Source of the DNA: Stenotrophomonas maltophilia
GTDB lineage: Bacteria; Pseudomonadota; Gammaproteobacteria; Xanthomonadales; Xanthomonadaceae
NCBI GenBank assembly: GCA_002386405.1
Contig: DGIP01000044.1
Location: 1 to 13,708 of the forward strand
Length of the DNA stretch: 13,708 nt
Direction of reading: 5' to 3'
Shown here piece after piece: positions 1 to 6,568 of the stretch; the stretch's first letter is position 1, and each line of letters starts with the position of its first letter. The notes beneath the pieces are model-generated. The model was not told the DNA's origin. It did no database searches and saw only the letters and a program-made list of their open reading frames with translations. Made by a program: the position numbers and the translations under genes.

Positions 1-864
1 GTCGCCCTGCGCTTCCAGCCATATCCGGAATCGCGCCGCCGCATCGCTTTCCGCGCGCGAGCGCAGCCGGGTGAGCCAGTAGCTCCCCAGCGCCAGCGTC
101 TGCGCGAACGGCTGCACCAGCCGTCCCTGCGCCAGGTCCTGTTCGAACATGCGCAGCGGCAGCAATGCCACGCCGGCGCCTGCCGCCGCCGCGCTGGCCA
201 GGGTCAGCGACGAATCGAACACCGGGCCGCGCGCCTCCAGCTCGCCCACGCCAGCGGCTTGCAGCCACTGCGGCCACTCATCGCTGCGGTAGGAGCGCAG
301 CAGCGCCACGCTGGCCAGGTCGCGCGGTTGCCGCAGCGTGCGCGCCAGTGCCGGCGCGCACACCGGTGCGAAGGGCGCGGCCAGCACCGGCGTGGACACC
401 TGGCCCTGCCAGTCGCCGTCGCCGAAGCGGATCGCCAGGTCCAGCCCTTCGCCGGCCAGGTCGATGCGGTTGTTGTGGGTCTGCAGGCGCAGCTCGATAT
501 CCGGGTGCCGCGCGTTGAAGTCGGCCAGCCGTGGCAGCAGCCAGCCGGTGGCGAAGGTGCCCACCACGCCGACCCCGAGCACCTCGCGGAAATGCCCACC
601 CACGAACCGGTCCAGGCTCACCGCGATGCGGTCGAAGGCCTCGTTGAGCACCGGGTATAGGCGCGCGCCTTCGTCGGTCAGGGCCACCCCACGCGGCAGC
701 CGGTGGAACAGCACCGCCCCCAGTCGCTCCTCCAAGCCACGGATCTGGTGGCTCAGTGCGGCCTGGCTCACGCACAGCTCCAGCGCGGCGCGGGTGAAGT
801 TCTGGTGGCGCGCGGCGGCCTCGAAGGCACGCAGTGCGTTGAGCGGGAGCTGGGGGCGGAGCAT
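1..864 (-). CDS. ampR: AmpR-type LysR family regulator, partial at C-terminus
   Basis: This is a LysR-family transcription factor that, in relatives, controls the adjacent beta-lactamase in response to muropeptides. Reading down from the ATG at 862-864 gives 288 codons without a stop, so only the last few residues should be missing (family length about 290). The N-terminus (PLNALRAFEAAARHQNFTRAA) is the typical AmpR helix-turn-helix region, with the recognition part near residues 30-45. The effector domain keeps residues important in Citrobacter AmpR: G102 in VVGTFATGW, D135 in NNRIDLAGEG, and the Tyr of GSYW at 262. Position 35 is Ala where Citrobacter has Ser. The gene is divergent from blaL2. 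No strong Shine-Dalgarno precedes the ATG. A housekeeping AmpR-like paralogue is a less likely alternative given the neighbour. Confidence 0.93.
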   Translation of the reverse strand, partial: MLRPQLPLNALRAFEAAARHQNFTRAALELCVSQAALSHQIRGLEERLGAVLFHRLPRGVALTDEGARLYPVLNEAFDRIAVSLDRFVGGHFREVLGVGVVGTFATGWLLPRLADFNARHPDIELRLQTHNNRIDLAGEGLDLAIRFGDGDWQGQVSTPVLAAPFAPVCAPALARTLRQPRDLASVALLRSYRSDEWPQWLQAAGVGELEARGPVFDSSLTLASAAAAGAGVALLPLRMFEQDLAQGRLVQPFAQTLALGSYWLTRLRSRAESDAAARFRIWLEAQGD

Positions 865-879
865 CAGCGAGCCGTGAGG

Positions 880-908
880 AATGTTGATGCCTGATGGTAA
901 CCCGGCAA
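880..908 (-). promoter_or_regulatory. Candidate ampR promoter
   Basis: On the minus strand, TTGCCG (908-903) and AACATT (885-880) are separated by 17 bases. This would start transcription about 9 bases before the ampR ATG, leaving almost no leader, which fits the absence of a Shine-Dalgarno. The -10 match is only 3 of 6, so the call is tentative. If it is right, the SMAG pair lies upstream of this promoter rather than in the ampR transcript. Confidence 0.3.
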
Positions 909-922
909 ACTGCCGTGGAGCG

Positions 923-1028
923 GTAGCGCCGGCCGTTGGCCGGCCCGGACGGTCCTTCACGCAGCAGGGTGAAATCACCGCTGGCGTTGCGTCCGGCATC
1001 GCTTGGGCCGACCAACGGTCGGCGCTAC
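923..1028. repeat. Inverted pair of SMAG (GTAG) palindromes between ampR and blaL2
   Basis: A plus-strand unit starts with GTAG at 923-926 and has a perfect stem GCCGGCC-GTT-GGCCGGC at 928-944. A minus-strand unit ends with CTAC at 1025-1028 and has the stem GCCGACC-AAC-GGTCGGC at 1007-1023. The two units are close copies in opposite orientation, so they can also pair with each other over a long stem. The spacer holds nested inverted repeats: GGTGA-AA-TCACC at 968-979, and GGACG/CGTCC at 947-951 and 990-994. GTAG-headed palindromes in inverted pairs are a known Stenotrophomonas REP family. The pair occupies about 40% of the ampR-blaL2 control region. Confidence 0.9.
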
Positions 1029-1033
1029 CAGGC

Positions 1034-1048
1034 ATTACTCAAACTAAT
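1034..1048 (+). promoter_or_regulatory. Candidate AmpR binding site (LysR box)
   Basis: ATTA-N7-TAAT at 1034-1048 contains the LysR-family T-N11-A signature (T1035 to A1047). It is an AT-rich island in GC-rich DNA. Its centre lies about 66 bases before the blaL2 start site implied by the candidate -10 at 1095-1100, which is where LysR-type regulators usually place their recognition site. AmpR is encoded divergently next door. Binding has not been shown for this sequence. Confidence 0.55.
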
Positions 1049-1071
1049 ACCTCTCCTTCAAATTTCGCGCT

Positions 1072-1100
1072 GGTGCCTGCGCCGCTGGCGTGTCGATACT
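1072..1100 (+). promoter_or_regulatory. Candidate blaL2 promoter
   Basis: GATACT at 1095-1100 matches the -10 consensus at 4 of 6 positions. The expected -35 position (about 1072-1077, GGTGCC) does not resemble TTGACA. A poor -35 is typical of promoters that depend on an activator such as AmpR. Transcription would start near 1107, giving a leader of about 20 bases that carries the AAGGA ribosome site at 1116-1120. Confidence 0.4.
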
Positions 1101-1127
1101 GCAGTCCTGCCCAACAAGGAACCGCCC

Positions 1128-2027
1128 ATGATTGCCCGCCGCCAATTCCTGCAATGGTCCGGTGCTGCCGCCGCCTCGGTCCTGGCCGCCACCGTGCTGG
1201 CCAAAGCGCCCCCGACCGCACTGGCGGGTGACAAGCCGCAGGCAGCCGATTTCGCCGCCTTGGAAAAGGCCAGTGGCGGGCGGCTCGGCGTGACCCTGCT
1301 CGACACCGCCAGCGGCCGCCGCATCGGTCATCGCCAGGACGAGCGCTTCCCGATGTGCAGCACCTTCAAGTTCGTGCTCTCGGCGACGGTGCTGCACCTG
1401 GCCGACCAGGGCACGCTGTCGCTGGACCGGCGCTTGCCGGTGCGCCAGCAGGACATGCTCTCGCACGCACCGGTGACCAAGCGCCATGTGGGCAAGGACC
1501 TGACCGTGCGCGACCTGTGCCGCGCGACCATGGTGACCAGCGACAACCCGGCCGCGAACCTGCTGCTGGGTGTGGTCGGGGGGCCGGCCGGGGTGACCGC
1601 GTTCCTGCGCGCCAATGGCGATGCGGTGACCCGCAACGATCGGCTGGAGCCGGAGATGAACCGATTCGCGCCCGATGACCCGCGCGATACCACCAGCCCC
1701 GCCGCGATGGCGGCCAGCCTGCAGCGGTTCGTGCTGGGGGAGGTGCTCAAGCCAGCGTCGCGCCTGCAGCTGGCCGACTGGCTGATCGACAACGAAACCG
1801 GCGATACCCGCCTGCGTGCCGGGCTGTCGCCGGCGTGGCGGGTGGGCGACAAGACCGGCAGCAATGGCGAAGACACCACCAATGACATCGCGATCCTGTG
1901 GCCGCTGGCCGGCGGCGCCCCGTGGGTGCTGACAAGCTACCTGCAGGGCGCCACGGTGGATGATGCCGGGCGCAACGACGTGCTGCGCCAGGTGGCGGTG
2001 ATTGCGGAGCGCTTGATCGGCGCGTAG
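1128..2027 (+). CDS. blaL2: L2-type class A serine beta-lactamase, Tat-exported
   Basis: This is a periplasmic beta-lactam hydrolase of 299 residues, the normal class A length. The ATG at 1128 is preceded by AAGGA with 7 bases of spacing; an ATG further upstream at 936 would read through the SMAG pair and is rejected. The N-terminus (ARRQFLQWSGAAAA) is a twin-arginine signal, as known for S. maltophilia L2. All class A motifs are present: S78-T-F-K81 (Ambler 70-73), S138-D-N140 (130-132), E174 and N178 in EPEMN (166 and 170), and K242-T-G244 (234-236). Long stretches match my memory of L2, for example GGRLGVTLLDTASGRRIGHR. Expression is probably inducible through the divergent ampR. L2 enzymes are clavulanate-sensitive cephalosporinases; the exact spectrum cannot be read from sequence. 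The TAG stop is shared with a SMAG element. Confidence 0.95.
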   Translation: MIARRQFLQWSGAAAASVLAATVLAKAPPTALAGDKPQAADFAALEKASGGRLGVTLLDTASGRRIGHRQDERFPMCSTFKFVLSATVLHLADQGTLSLDRRLPVRQQDMLSHAPVTKRHVGKDLTVRDLCRATMVTSDNPAANLLLGVVGGPAGVTAFLRANGDAVTRNDRLEPEMNRFAPDDPRDTTSPAAMAASLQRFVLGEVLKPASRLQLADWLIDNETGDTRLRAGLSPAWRVGDKTGSNGEDTTNDIAILWPLAGGAPWVLTSYLQGATVDDAGRNDVLRQVAVIAERLIGA

Positions 2028-2089
2028 AGCCACGCCCTGCGTGGCTGCTCTTCGGCGGGACCGCAAAGCCACGCAGGGCGTGGCTCTAC
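2024..2089. repeat. Perfect inverted SMAG pair between blaL2 and ggpPS
   Basis: GTAG at 2024-2027 starts a 22-base arm (2024-2045) whose exact reverse complement is 2068-2089, ending in CTAC. The loop is 22 bases (2046-2067). Each arm also folds on itself (GCCACGC/GCGTGGC). The blaL2 stop codon is the TAG of the first GTAG. The structure lies between convergent genes and could act as a bidirectional mRNA 3' end or stabiliser. It has no T-run, so it is not a classical intrinsic terminator. Confidence 0.9.
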
Positions 2090-2121
2090 GTCCCGAGCCG
2101 GAGGCCACCCAAGCTGCGTCG

Positions 2122-4434
2122 TTACGCCGGGTTGCCGGTTTCCTTTACCGCATCCAGGAACTCGCGGCCCCAGCGATCCACATCGTGGTACTCCACCGTG
2201 CCGAACAGCTGGCGCATGCGACCGCCGGCTTCTTCGTCGGGCATCGACAGTGCCTGCAGCAGCCCGGCGGTGAGGTCGGCCGGATCGTGCGGGTTGGTCA
2301 ATACCGCGCCCTTCAACTCCGCCGCCGCGCCGGCGAATTCGCTCAGCACCAGCACGCCATTGCTGCCTTCGATGCCGTGGGTGGCCACGAACTCCTTGGC
2401 CACCAGGTTCAGGCCATCGCGCAGCGGGGTGATCCACATCACCTGCGCTGCCGCATAATGCGCCACCACGTCTTCGAACGGCAGTGCCTGTGCGAAGAAG
2501 CGCACCGGGGTCCAGTCCAGCCGCGAGAAGCGCCCGTTGATGCGGCCCACCGCCTGTTCGATCTGGTTCTGCAGCGTGCGGTACACGGTCATCTCGCGCG
2601 CGGCCGGCACGCACACCATCAGCAAGGTGACCTTGCCCTGGCGGTCCGGATGCTGTTCCAGCAGCCGCTCGAACGCTTCCAGCTTGGCCAGCGTGCCCTT
2701 GGTGTAATCCAGCCGCTCCACCGACAGCACCAGCTTGCGCGCGCCGATCTCGCGGCGCAGCTTGAAGATGTCGTTGCGCACGCTGGGCCGGGCCAGCACG
2801 TCGTGGATGCGGCGCAGGTCGGTGCCGACCGGGTGCGCACCCAGGGCCACTTCACGGTCACCCACGCGGATGCGCGTGGTCATGGTATCCAGCCCCACCG
2901 CGCAGCCATAGGTCAGGAAGCGTGGCGCGCAGCTTTCCCAGGACAAACGTTCGGCCGGCATCGCCCCGCGCACCACATCCACGAAGTTCTCCACCTGGCG
3001 CGGGATGTGGAAGCCGATGTAGTCGCAGCTGAGCAGGCTGCCGATGATCTCGCGGCGCCACGGCACCACGTTGAACACGTCGGCCGACGGGAAGTAGGTG
3101 TGGTGGAAGAAGGCGATCTTCAGGTCCGGGCGCAGCTCGCGCAGCGTGGCCGGCACCATCCACAGGTTGTAGTCGTGGATCCACACGGTGGCGCCGTGCG
3201 CGGCTTCGGCCGCGGTGGCCTCGGCGAAGCGCCGGTTGACCTTCAGGAACACCTGCCAGTCATCCTCGCGGAAGCGCGCGCGCTCCCAGAACACATGCAG
3301 CATCGGCCAGAACGCTTCCTTGGAGAAGCGCTTGTAGAAGATGTCCACTTCCTGCCGGGTCAACGGCACGCGCGCGGCGGTCAGGGTGGGGTAGCGCTCG
3401 GCGTCCACCGCCATGTGGGTCTGGAACGGGCCGCGCTTGGGGTCGTCGATGCCCCAGGCCACCCACGAACCGGTCTGGCCGCCCTGGAAGAAGCTCAGCA
3501 GCGAGGGAATGATGCCGTTGGGCGAGCGCGGTGGGCGCTGCACCAGCACGCCGTCTTCCATCACTTCATCGAAGGGCATGCGGTGGTAGAGCATCACCAG
3601 GTCGGCGCCTTCGGCGCGCTTGGCCGCAGGCGGCTTCAGCCACGCATCGTCGGCCGGCAGCAGGGCGAAGTGTTCGATTGCCTCCAGGATGCCGCCGCAG
3701 CCCGGCGCCTGCGCATGGTAGGTGTGCGCCAGCCCGGTGGTGGCGGCAGTAAGCGCCGGTTCGGAATCGCCCACGCACACGCCGCGGAAACCGGCGGTGT
3801 ACATCGACAGGTCGTTGAGGGTGTCACCGGCTACCAGGATGCGGTCACGCGGCAGGTCCAGCAGGCGCGCCAGCGCAGCCAGGGTGCGGCCCTTGTCGGT
3901 GTCCGGCGGCAGGATGTCCAGGTAGCGGTCGGCCGAATACAGCACGTCGCAGCCCAGCGCCTGCGCGGCAGCCTGGATCTGCGAACGCAGCGGCGCCAGC
4001 GTGGCCGGGTCGCAGAAGTAGGAGCAGCGGCGCTCCTGCGGCACGTCCTGGCGCTGCAGCGCGGTGAACGGCCGCATCGCGGCGGCCACCACCTGCTCAC
4101 CCGGCCAGTGCGCGTCGATCATCGATTGCAGCGGCTGCAGCGGCTGCAGGGTGTGGCCATCGACCACGGTGGCGCCGACATCGCAGACCACGTAATCGGG
4201 GCGGGGAATGGCCGGATCGGAGAGCAGTGGCATCACCGCTTCCAGGCCGCGGCCGGTGATGAAGATCAGGCGGATACCGGGGTGCTGGTCGACCAGCCGG
4301 TACAGGCGGTGGCGCGCGGCGGCGTCGCCGGCGAGAAAGGTGCCATCCAGGTCGGTGGCGAGAATCAGTTGCTGGGCCGGGGGAGCCGCCGGCGTGCGGG
4401 ATGAGGTGGACGGGGTGGGTGTCAAAACAGTCAA
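2122..4434 (-). CDS. ggpPS: Fused glucosylglycerol-phosphate phosphatase/synthase GgpPS
   Basis: This bifunctional cytoplasmic enzyme of 770 residues is expected to make the compatible solute glucosylglycerol from a nucleotide-activated glucose and glycerol-3-phosphate, then dephosphorylate it. The N-terminal HAD phosphatase (about 22-265) shows D28-L-D30-G-T, ITGR at 59-62, DKG at 180-182 and GDTLND at 203-208. The C-terminal GT20 synthase (about 278-765) shows SPNG at 304-307, HDYN at 420-423, ERLDYTKG at 573-580 (R574 and K579 correspond to OtsA R262 and K267) and PLRDGLNLVAKE at 670-681. The synthase resembles cyanobacterial GgpS (LYHRMPFDEV, SKEAFWP) more than OtsA. This fusion order is described from S. 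rhizophila. It starts with TTG, preceded by AAGGAAG, overlapping the MFS stop as TTGA, so translation is probably coupled. An OtsB-OtsA trehalose fusion is the main alternative. Confidence 0.88.
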   Translation of the reverse strand: MTVLTPTPSTSSRTPAAPPAQQLILATDLDGTFLAGDAAARHRLYRLVDQHPGIRLIFITGRGLEAVMPLLSDPAIPRPDYVVCDVGATVVDGHTLQPLQPLQSMIDAHWPGEQVVAAAMRPFTALQRQDVPQERRCSYFCDPATLAPLRSQIQAAAQALGCDVLYSADRYLDILPPDTDKGRTLAALARLLDLPRDRILVAGDTLNDLSMYTAGFRGVCVGDSEPALTAATTGLAHTYHAQAPGCGGILEAIEHFALLPADDAWLKPPAAKRAEGADLVMLYHRMPFDEVMEDGVLVQRPPRSPNGIIPSLLSFFQGGQTGSWVAWGIDDPKRGPFQTHMAVDAERYPTLTAARVPLTRQEVDIFYKRFSKEAFWPMLHVFWERARFREDDWQVFLKVNRRFAEATAAEAAHGATVWIHDYNLWMVPATLRELRPDLKIAFFHHTYFPSADVFNVVPWRREIIGSLLSCDYIGFHIPRQVENFVDVVRGAMPAERLSWESCAPRFLTYGCAVGLDTMTTRIRVGDREVALGAHPVGTDLRRIHDVLARPSVRNDIFKLRREIGARKLVLSVERLDYTKGTLAKLEAFERLLEQHPDRQGKVTLLMVCVPAAREMTVYRTLQNQIEQAVGRINGRFSRLDWTPVRFFAQALPFEDVVAHYAAAQVMWITPLRDGLNLVAKEFVATHGIEGSNGVLVLSEFAGAAAELKGAVLTNPHDPADLTAGLLQALSMPDEEAGGRMRQLFGTVEYHDVDRWGREFLDAVKETGNPA

Positions 4435-5753
4435 TGCACTTCCTTATCGGAGTCGATGGGTGAAGGGGGGGATGTATCCGCCGGTGCGTCGTCCGCCGGT
4501 AGCACCCGACCGTTGGTCGGGTGGCCGTCCGACGGCGCAACAGCATCGGTTTCAGGAATAAGTTCCAGCGCCGCCGGCGTGGTGCGCAGCATCAGGCGGA
4601 ACACCACCGGGTGCGTGCGCAGCCGGTAGAAGCGGAGCAGGCGCGCGGTGGTGAACAGCGCCAGCACGCCGAGCACCCCGGCGAAATACAGGGGCAGGGC
4701 GGCCGGGCCGAACTGCTGCATGGCCGCGCCGGCCAGTGCCGGGCCGATCGCCGCGCCGACGCCGTGCACCAGCAGCAGGCTGGAACAGCCCGACAGCAGG
4801 TCCTGGCGCGGCAGGTAATCGAGCATGTGCGCCACCGCGAAGGGATACAGCGAGAACGCCAGGCCGCCATAGAAGAAGAACAGCCCGAACAACAGGTACG
4901 TCTGCACCTGGATCATCGGCAGCGCGGCGATGACCGCGATAGCGCCGGCGGCCACGCACAGCGCCACCAGCCCGACGCGACGGTCATGGCCATCGCTGAT
5001 GTGGCCCAGCGGCCACTGCAGCAGCGCGCCGCCGGCGATGGCGGTGAGCATGAAGCGGGCCACGCCGTCATTGTTGAGGCCCACCTCGCCGGCATACACC
5101 GGCAGCAGGCCCCAGAACGCGCCCATGGCCAGGCCCGACAGCCCGGCAGCGACCGTGGCCACCGGCGCCATCGCGTACAGCCGCGACAGCGTCAGGCGCG
5201 GCACCGACGGCACTTCCGGCGGGGTGAGCCGGGTGGCGGTGATCGGCAGCACCGCGGCGCAGACCAGCATGGCGATCAGCATGAACATCGACATGGCCGG
5301 CGCATTGCTGACCATCAGCAGGATCTGGCCGAGCGCCAGCGCGGAAAGGTTCACCACCATGTACAGCGAGAAGGCGCGGCTGCGCTGGCGCGGATCCGGC
5401 TCGGCGTTGAGCCAGCTTTCGATCACCGTGTACAGGCCCACCAGCGCGATGCCGGTGATGATGCGCAGCAGCCCCCACAGCCAGGCGTTGAGCCACAGCG
5501 GATGCAGCAGCACCGCGATGGCGGCGAGGGCGGCAAAGAAGGCGAACGCACGGATATGCCCGATACGGCCGATCAGCGACGGAGCAAAGAAGGTGCCCAT
5601 GAAGAAGCCGGCAAAATAACCGGACATCACCAAGCCCAACGTACCGGCACCAAAGCCGGCCTCACCGCCGCTTACCGCCAGCAAGGTGCCAAGAAGCCCG
5701 CTGCCGGTCAAAAGCAGCGCTACTCCCGTCAGCAGGGCGGTCAGCCGCAACAC
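4431..5753 (-). CDS. ycaD: YcaD-like MFS transporter, possibly for glucosylglycerol
   Basis: This is an inner-membrane major facilitator protein of 440 residues with about 12 hydrophobic segments. It resembles E. coli YcaD: VMSGYFAGFFMG and the Arg/Gly loop IGRIGH after helix 2, LYTVIESWLN near residue 110, LLQWPLGHISD in the second half, and FSLYPFAVAH. The start is GTG at 5753 with GAAGG about 7 bases upstream; an in-frame stop lies shortly before with no other start codon between. It is the first gene of a two-gene unit with ggpPS, so movement of glucosylglycerol or a related solute is inferred from context, and the direction of transport is unknown. The tail after about residue 380 is hydrophilic, and residues 411-419 are encoded by a SMAG palindrome, which suggests late extension of a non-essential C-terminus. 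Confidence 0.88.
   Translation of the reverse strand: MLRLTALLTGVALLLTGSGLLGTLLAVSGGEAGFGAGTLGLVMSGYFAGFFMGTFFAPSLIGRIGHIRAFAFFAALAAIAVLLHPLWLNAWLWGLLRIITGIALVGLYTVIESWLNAEPDPRQRSRAFSLYMVVNLSALALGQILLMVSNAPAMSMFMLIAMLVCAAVLPITATRLTPPEVPSVPRLTLSRLYAMAPVATVAAGLSGLAMGAFWGLLPVYAGEVGLNNDGVARFMLTAIAGGALLQWPLGHISDGHDRRVGLVALCVAAGAIAVIAALPMIQVQTYLLFGLFFFYGGLAFSLYPFAVAHMLDYLPRQDLLSGCSSLLLVHGVGAAIGPALAGAAMQQFGPAALPLYFAGVLGVLALFTTARLLRFYRLRTHPVVFRLMLRTTPAALELIPETDAVAPSDGHPTNGRVLPADDAPADTSPPSPIDSDKEVH
4499..4523. repeat. SMAG palindrome inside the MFS coding sequence
   Basis: GTAG at 4499-4502 is followed by a perfect 9-bp stem CACCCGACC-GTT-GGTCGGGTG at 4503-4523. On the minus strand it is translated as HPTNGRVLP (residues 411-419 of the MFS protein), about 20 codons before the stop. 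Most REP-type elements lie between genes, so this one is unusual in being coding. Confidence 0.85.
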
Positions 5754-5841
5754 GCGTGCGACCTTCGTGGGGAAGGCGAACCGGTCACGACAACGACCCT
5801 AACACAGACGTGATTAATCCTTTGTCGCCGATGGCCCGGAT

Positions 5842-5870
5842 TTGCGCTGTGCGCCCATGCGGGCTACGGT
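5842..5870 (+). promoter_or_regulatory. Candidate promoter of the lipoprotein gene, possibly leaderless
   Basis: TTGCGC (5842-5847) and TACGGT (5865-5870) are 17 bases apart. Only 6 bases separate the -10 from the ATG at 5877, so transcription would begin at or next to the start codon. No Shine-Dalgarno is visible, which agrees with a leaderless mRNA. The same -10/ATG arrangement recurs before the hydrolase gene at 10468. Confidence 0.45.
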
Positions 5871-5876
5871 GTCCGC

Positions 5877-6515
5877 ATGACTGTGTACAAGTTCCTGCCG
5901 CTCGCGGCTGCATCCCTGCTCGCCGCGTGTGGTGGCCAGCGTGACAGCGTGGCCCACGATGTTGCGATGGCGCCGGCCGATGCGTTTCTCGCTGCTGTCG
6001 CCGCGCATTGCGGCAAGGCGTTCGAAGGCCATATCGCCGTCAATGAGCCGAAGGGCACCGGGCCTGACCCGTTCGACGGCAAGCGCCTGGTGATGCATGT
6101 GCGCGGTTGCGATGACGCCTCGCATACGCTGCGCATTCCGTTCCACGTGGGTGACGATCACTCGCGCACCTGGGTGTTGAGCCGCACCGATACCGGGCTG
6201 CGCCTCAAGCACGATCACCGCCATGCAGATGGCAGTCCCGATGCGGTCACGATGTACGGCGGCGACAGTGCGCCGCCCGGCACCGCGCAGCGCCAGTCGT
6301 TCCCGGTGGACGCCGATTCGGTGGCGATGTTCCGCAAGGCCGGCATGGAAGCGTCGGTGACCAACACGTGGGCGATGGAAGTCGAGCCGGACAAGACGTT
6401 CGTGTACGAGCTCACCCGCCCGGGTGGACGCAGGTTCCAGGTGGTGTTCGACCTGGCCCACCCGGTGGCATTGCCGCCCGCCCCGTGGGGAGCCGAGGCG
6501 CCACCGGCCCCGTAA
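5877..6515 (+). CDS. Small lipoprotein of unknown function
   Basis: I do not recognise this 212-residue protein. It begins with a short signal peptide ending in a lipobox, L15-A-A-C18, followed by Gly-Gly, so it should be lipid-anchored. The residue after the Cys is not Asp, so outer-membrane sorting is expected by the E. coli rule. The mature part has two further cysteines, near CGKAFEGH and RGCDDASHT, which could form a disulfide. It contains repeated His-Asp stretches (DDHSRTW, KHDHRHADG) and no membrane segment. The gene stands alone, divergent from the MFS transporter and convergent with the DUF3011 gene. Its start codon is very close to the candidate -10, and there is no ribosome-binding site. 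Confidence 0.8.
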   Translation: MTVYKFLPLAAASLLAACGGQRDSVAHDVAMAPADAFLAAVAAHCGKAFEGHIAVNEPKGTGPDPFDGKRLVMHVRGCDDASHTLRIPFHVGDDHSRTWVLSRTDTGLRLKHDHRHADGSPDAVTMYGGDSAPPGTAQRQSFPVDADSVAMFRKAGMEASVTNTWAMEVEPDKTFVYELTRPGGRRFQVVFDLAHPVALPPAPWGAEAPPAP

Positions 6516-6534
6516 TGCCGATCGGCGCCTGCCG

Positions 6535-6559
6535 GTAGGGCCCGACCGTTGGTCGGGCC
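6535..6559. repeat. Single SMAG palindrome between convergent genes
   Basis: GTAG at 6535-6538 is followed by a perfect 9-bp stem GGCCCGACC-GTT-GGTCGGGCC at 6539-6559. It lies in the 53-base gap between the stops of the lipoprotein gene and the DUF3011 gene, so it could mark the 3' end of both transcripts. Confidence 0.88.
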
Positions 6560-6568
6560 GCCGTCCGG

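Noticed and set aside
936..1127. N-terminal extension of the beta-lactamase to the ATG at 936
   Set aside because: It would translate through a SMAG palindrome and the promoter and bury the Tat signal; ATG 1128 has a ribosome site and matches L2.
4128..4156. Repeated GCAGCGGCT units encoding LQPLQPLQ in the phosphatase domain
   Set aside because: This is a short micro-repeat inside an intact frame; it is too small to call a functional repeat.
2041..4404. 787-codon open frame on the plus strand opposite ggpPS
   Set aside because: It is rich in His, Arg, Gln and Ala, as expected for the antisense of a GC-rich gene, and has no family pattern. The minus strand encodes a complete GgpPS.
2122..4434. 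Reading the fusion as OtsB-OtsA (trehalose)
   Set aside because: The synthase part resembles cyanobacterial GgpS in LYHRMPFDEV, SKEAFWP and the IHDYNLW region, and the fusion order matches S. rhizophila GgpPS. It is kept only as the main alternative.
4521..5813. 430-codon open frame on the plus strand opposite the MFS gene
   Set aside because: It is dominated by Gln, Arg, His and Gly with no hydrophobic core, typical of the complement of a membrane protein gene.
5812..5819. GATTAATC palindrome between the MFS and lipoprotein genes as an operator
   Set aside because: It is an 8-base palindrome standing alone with no known regulator nearby, too short to support.
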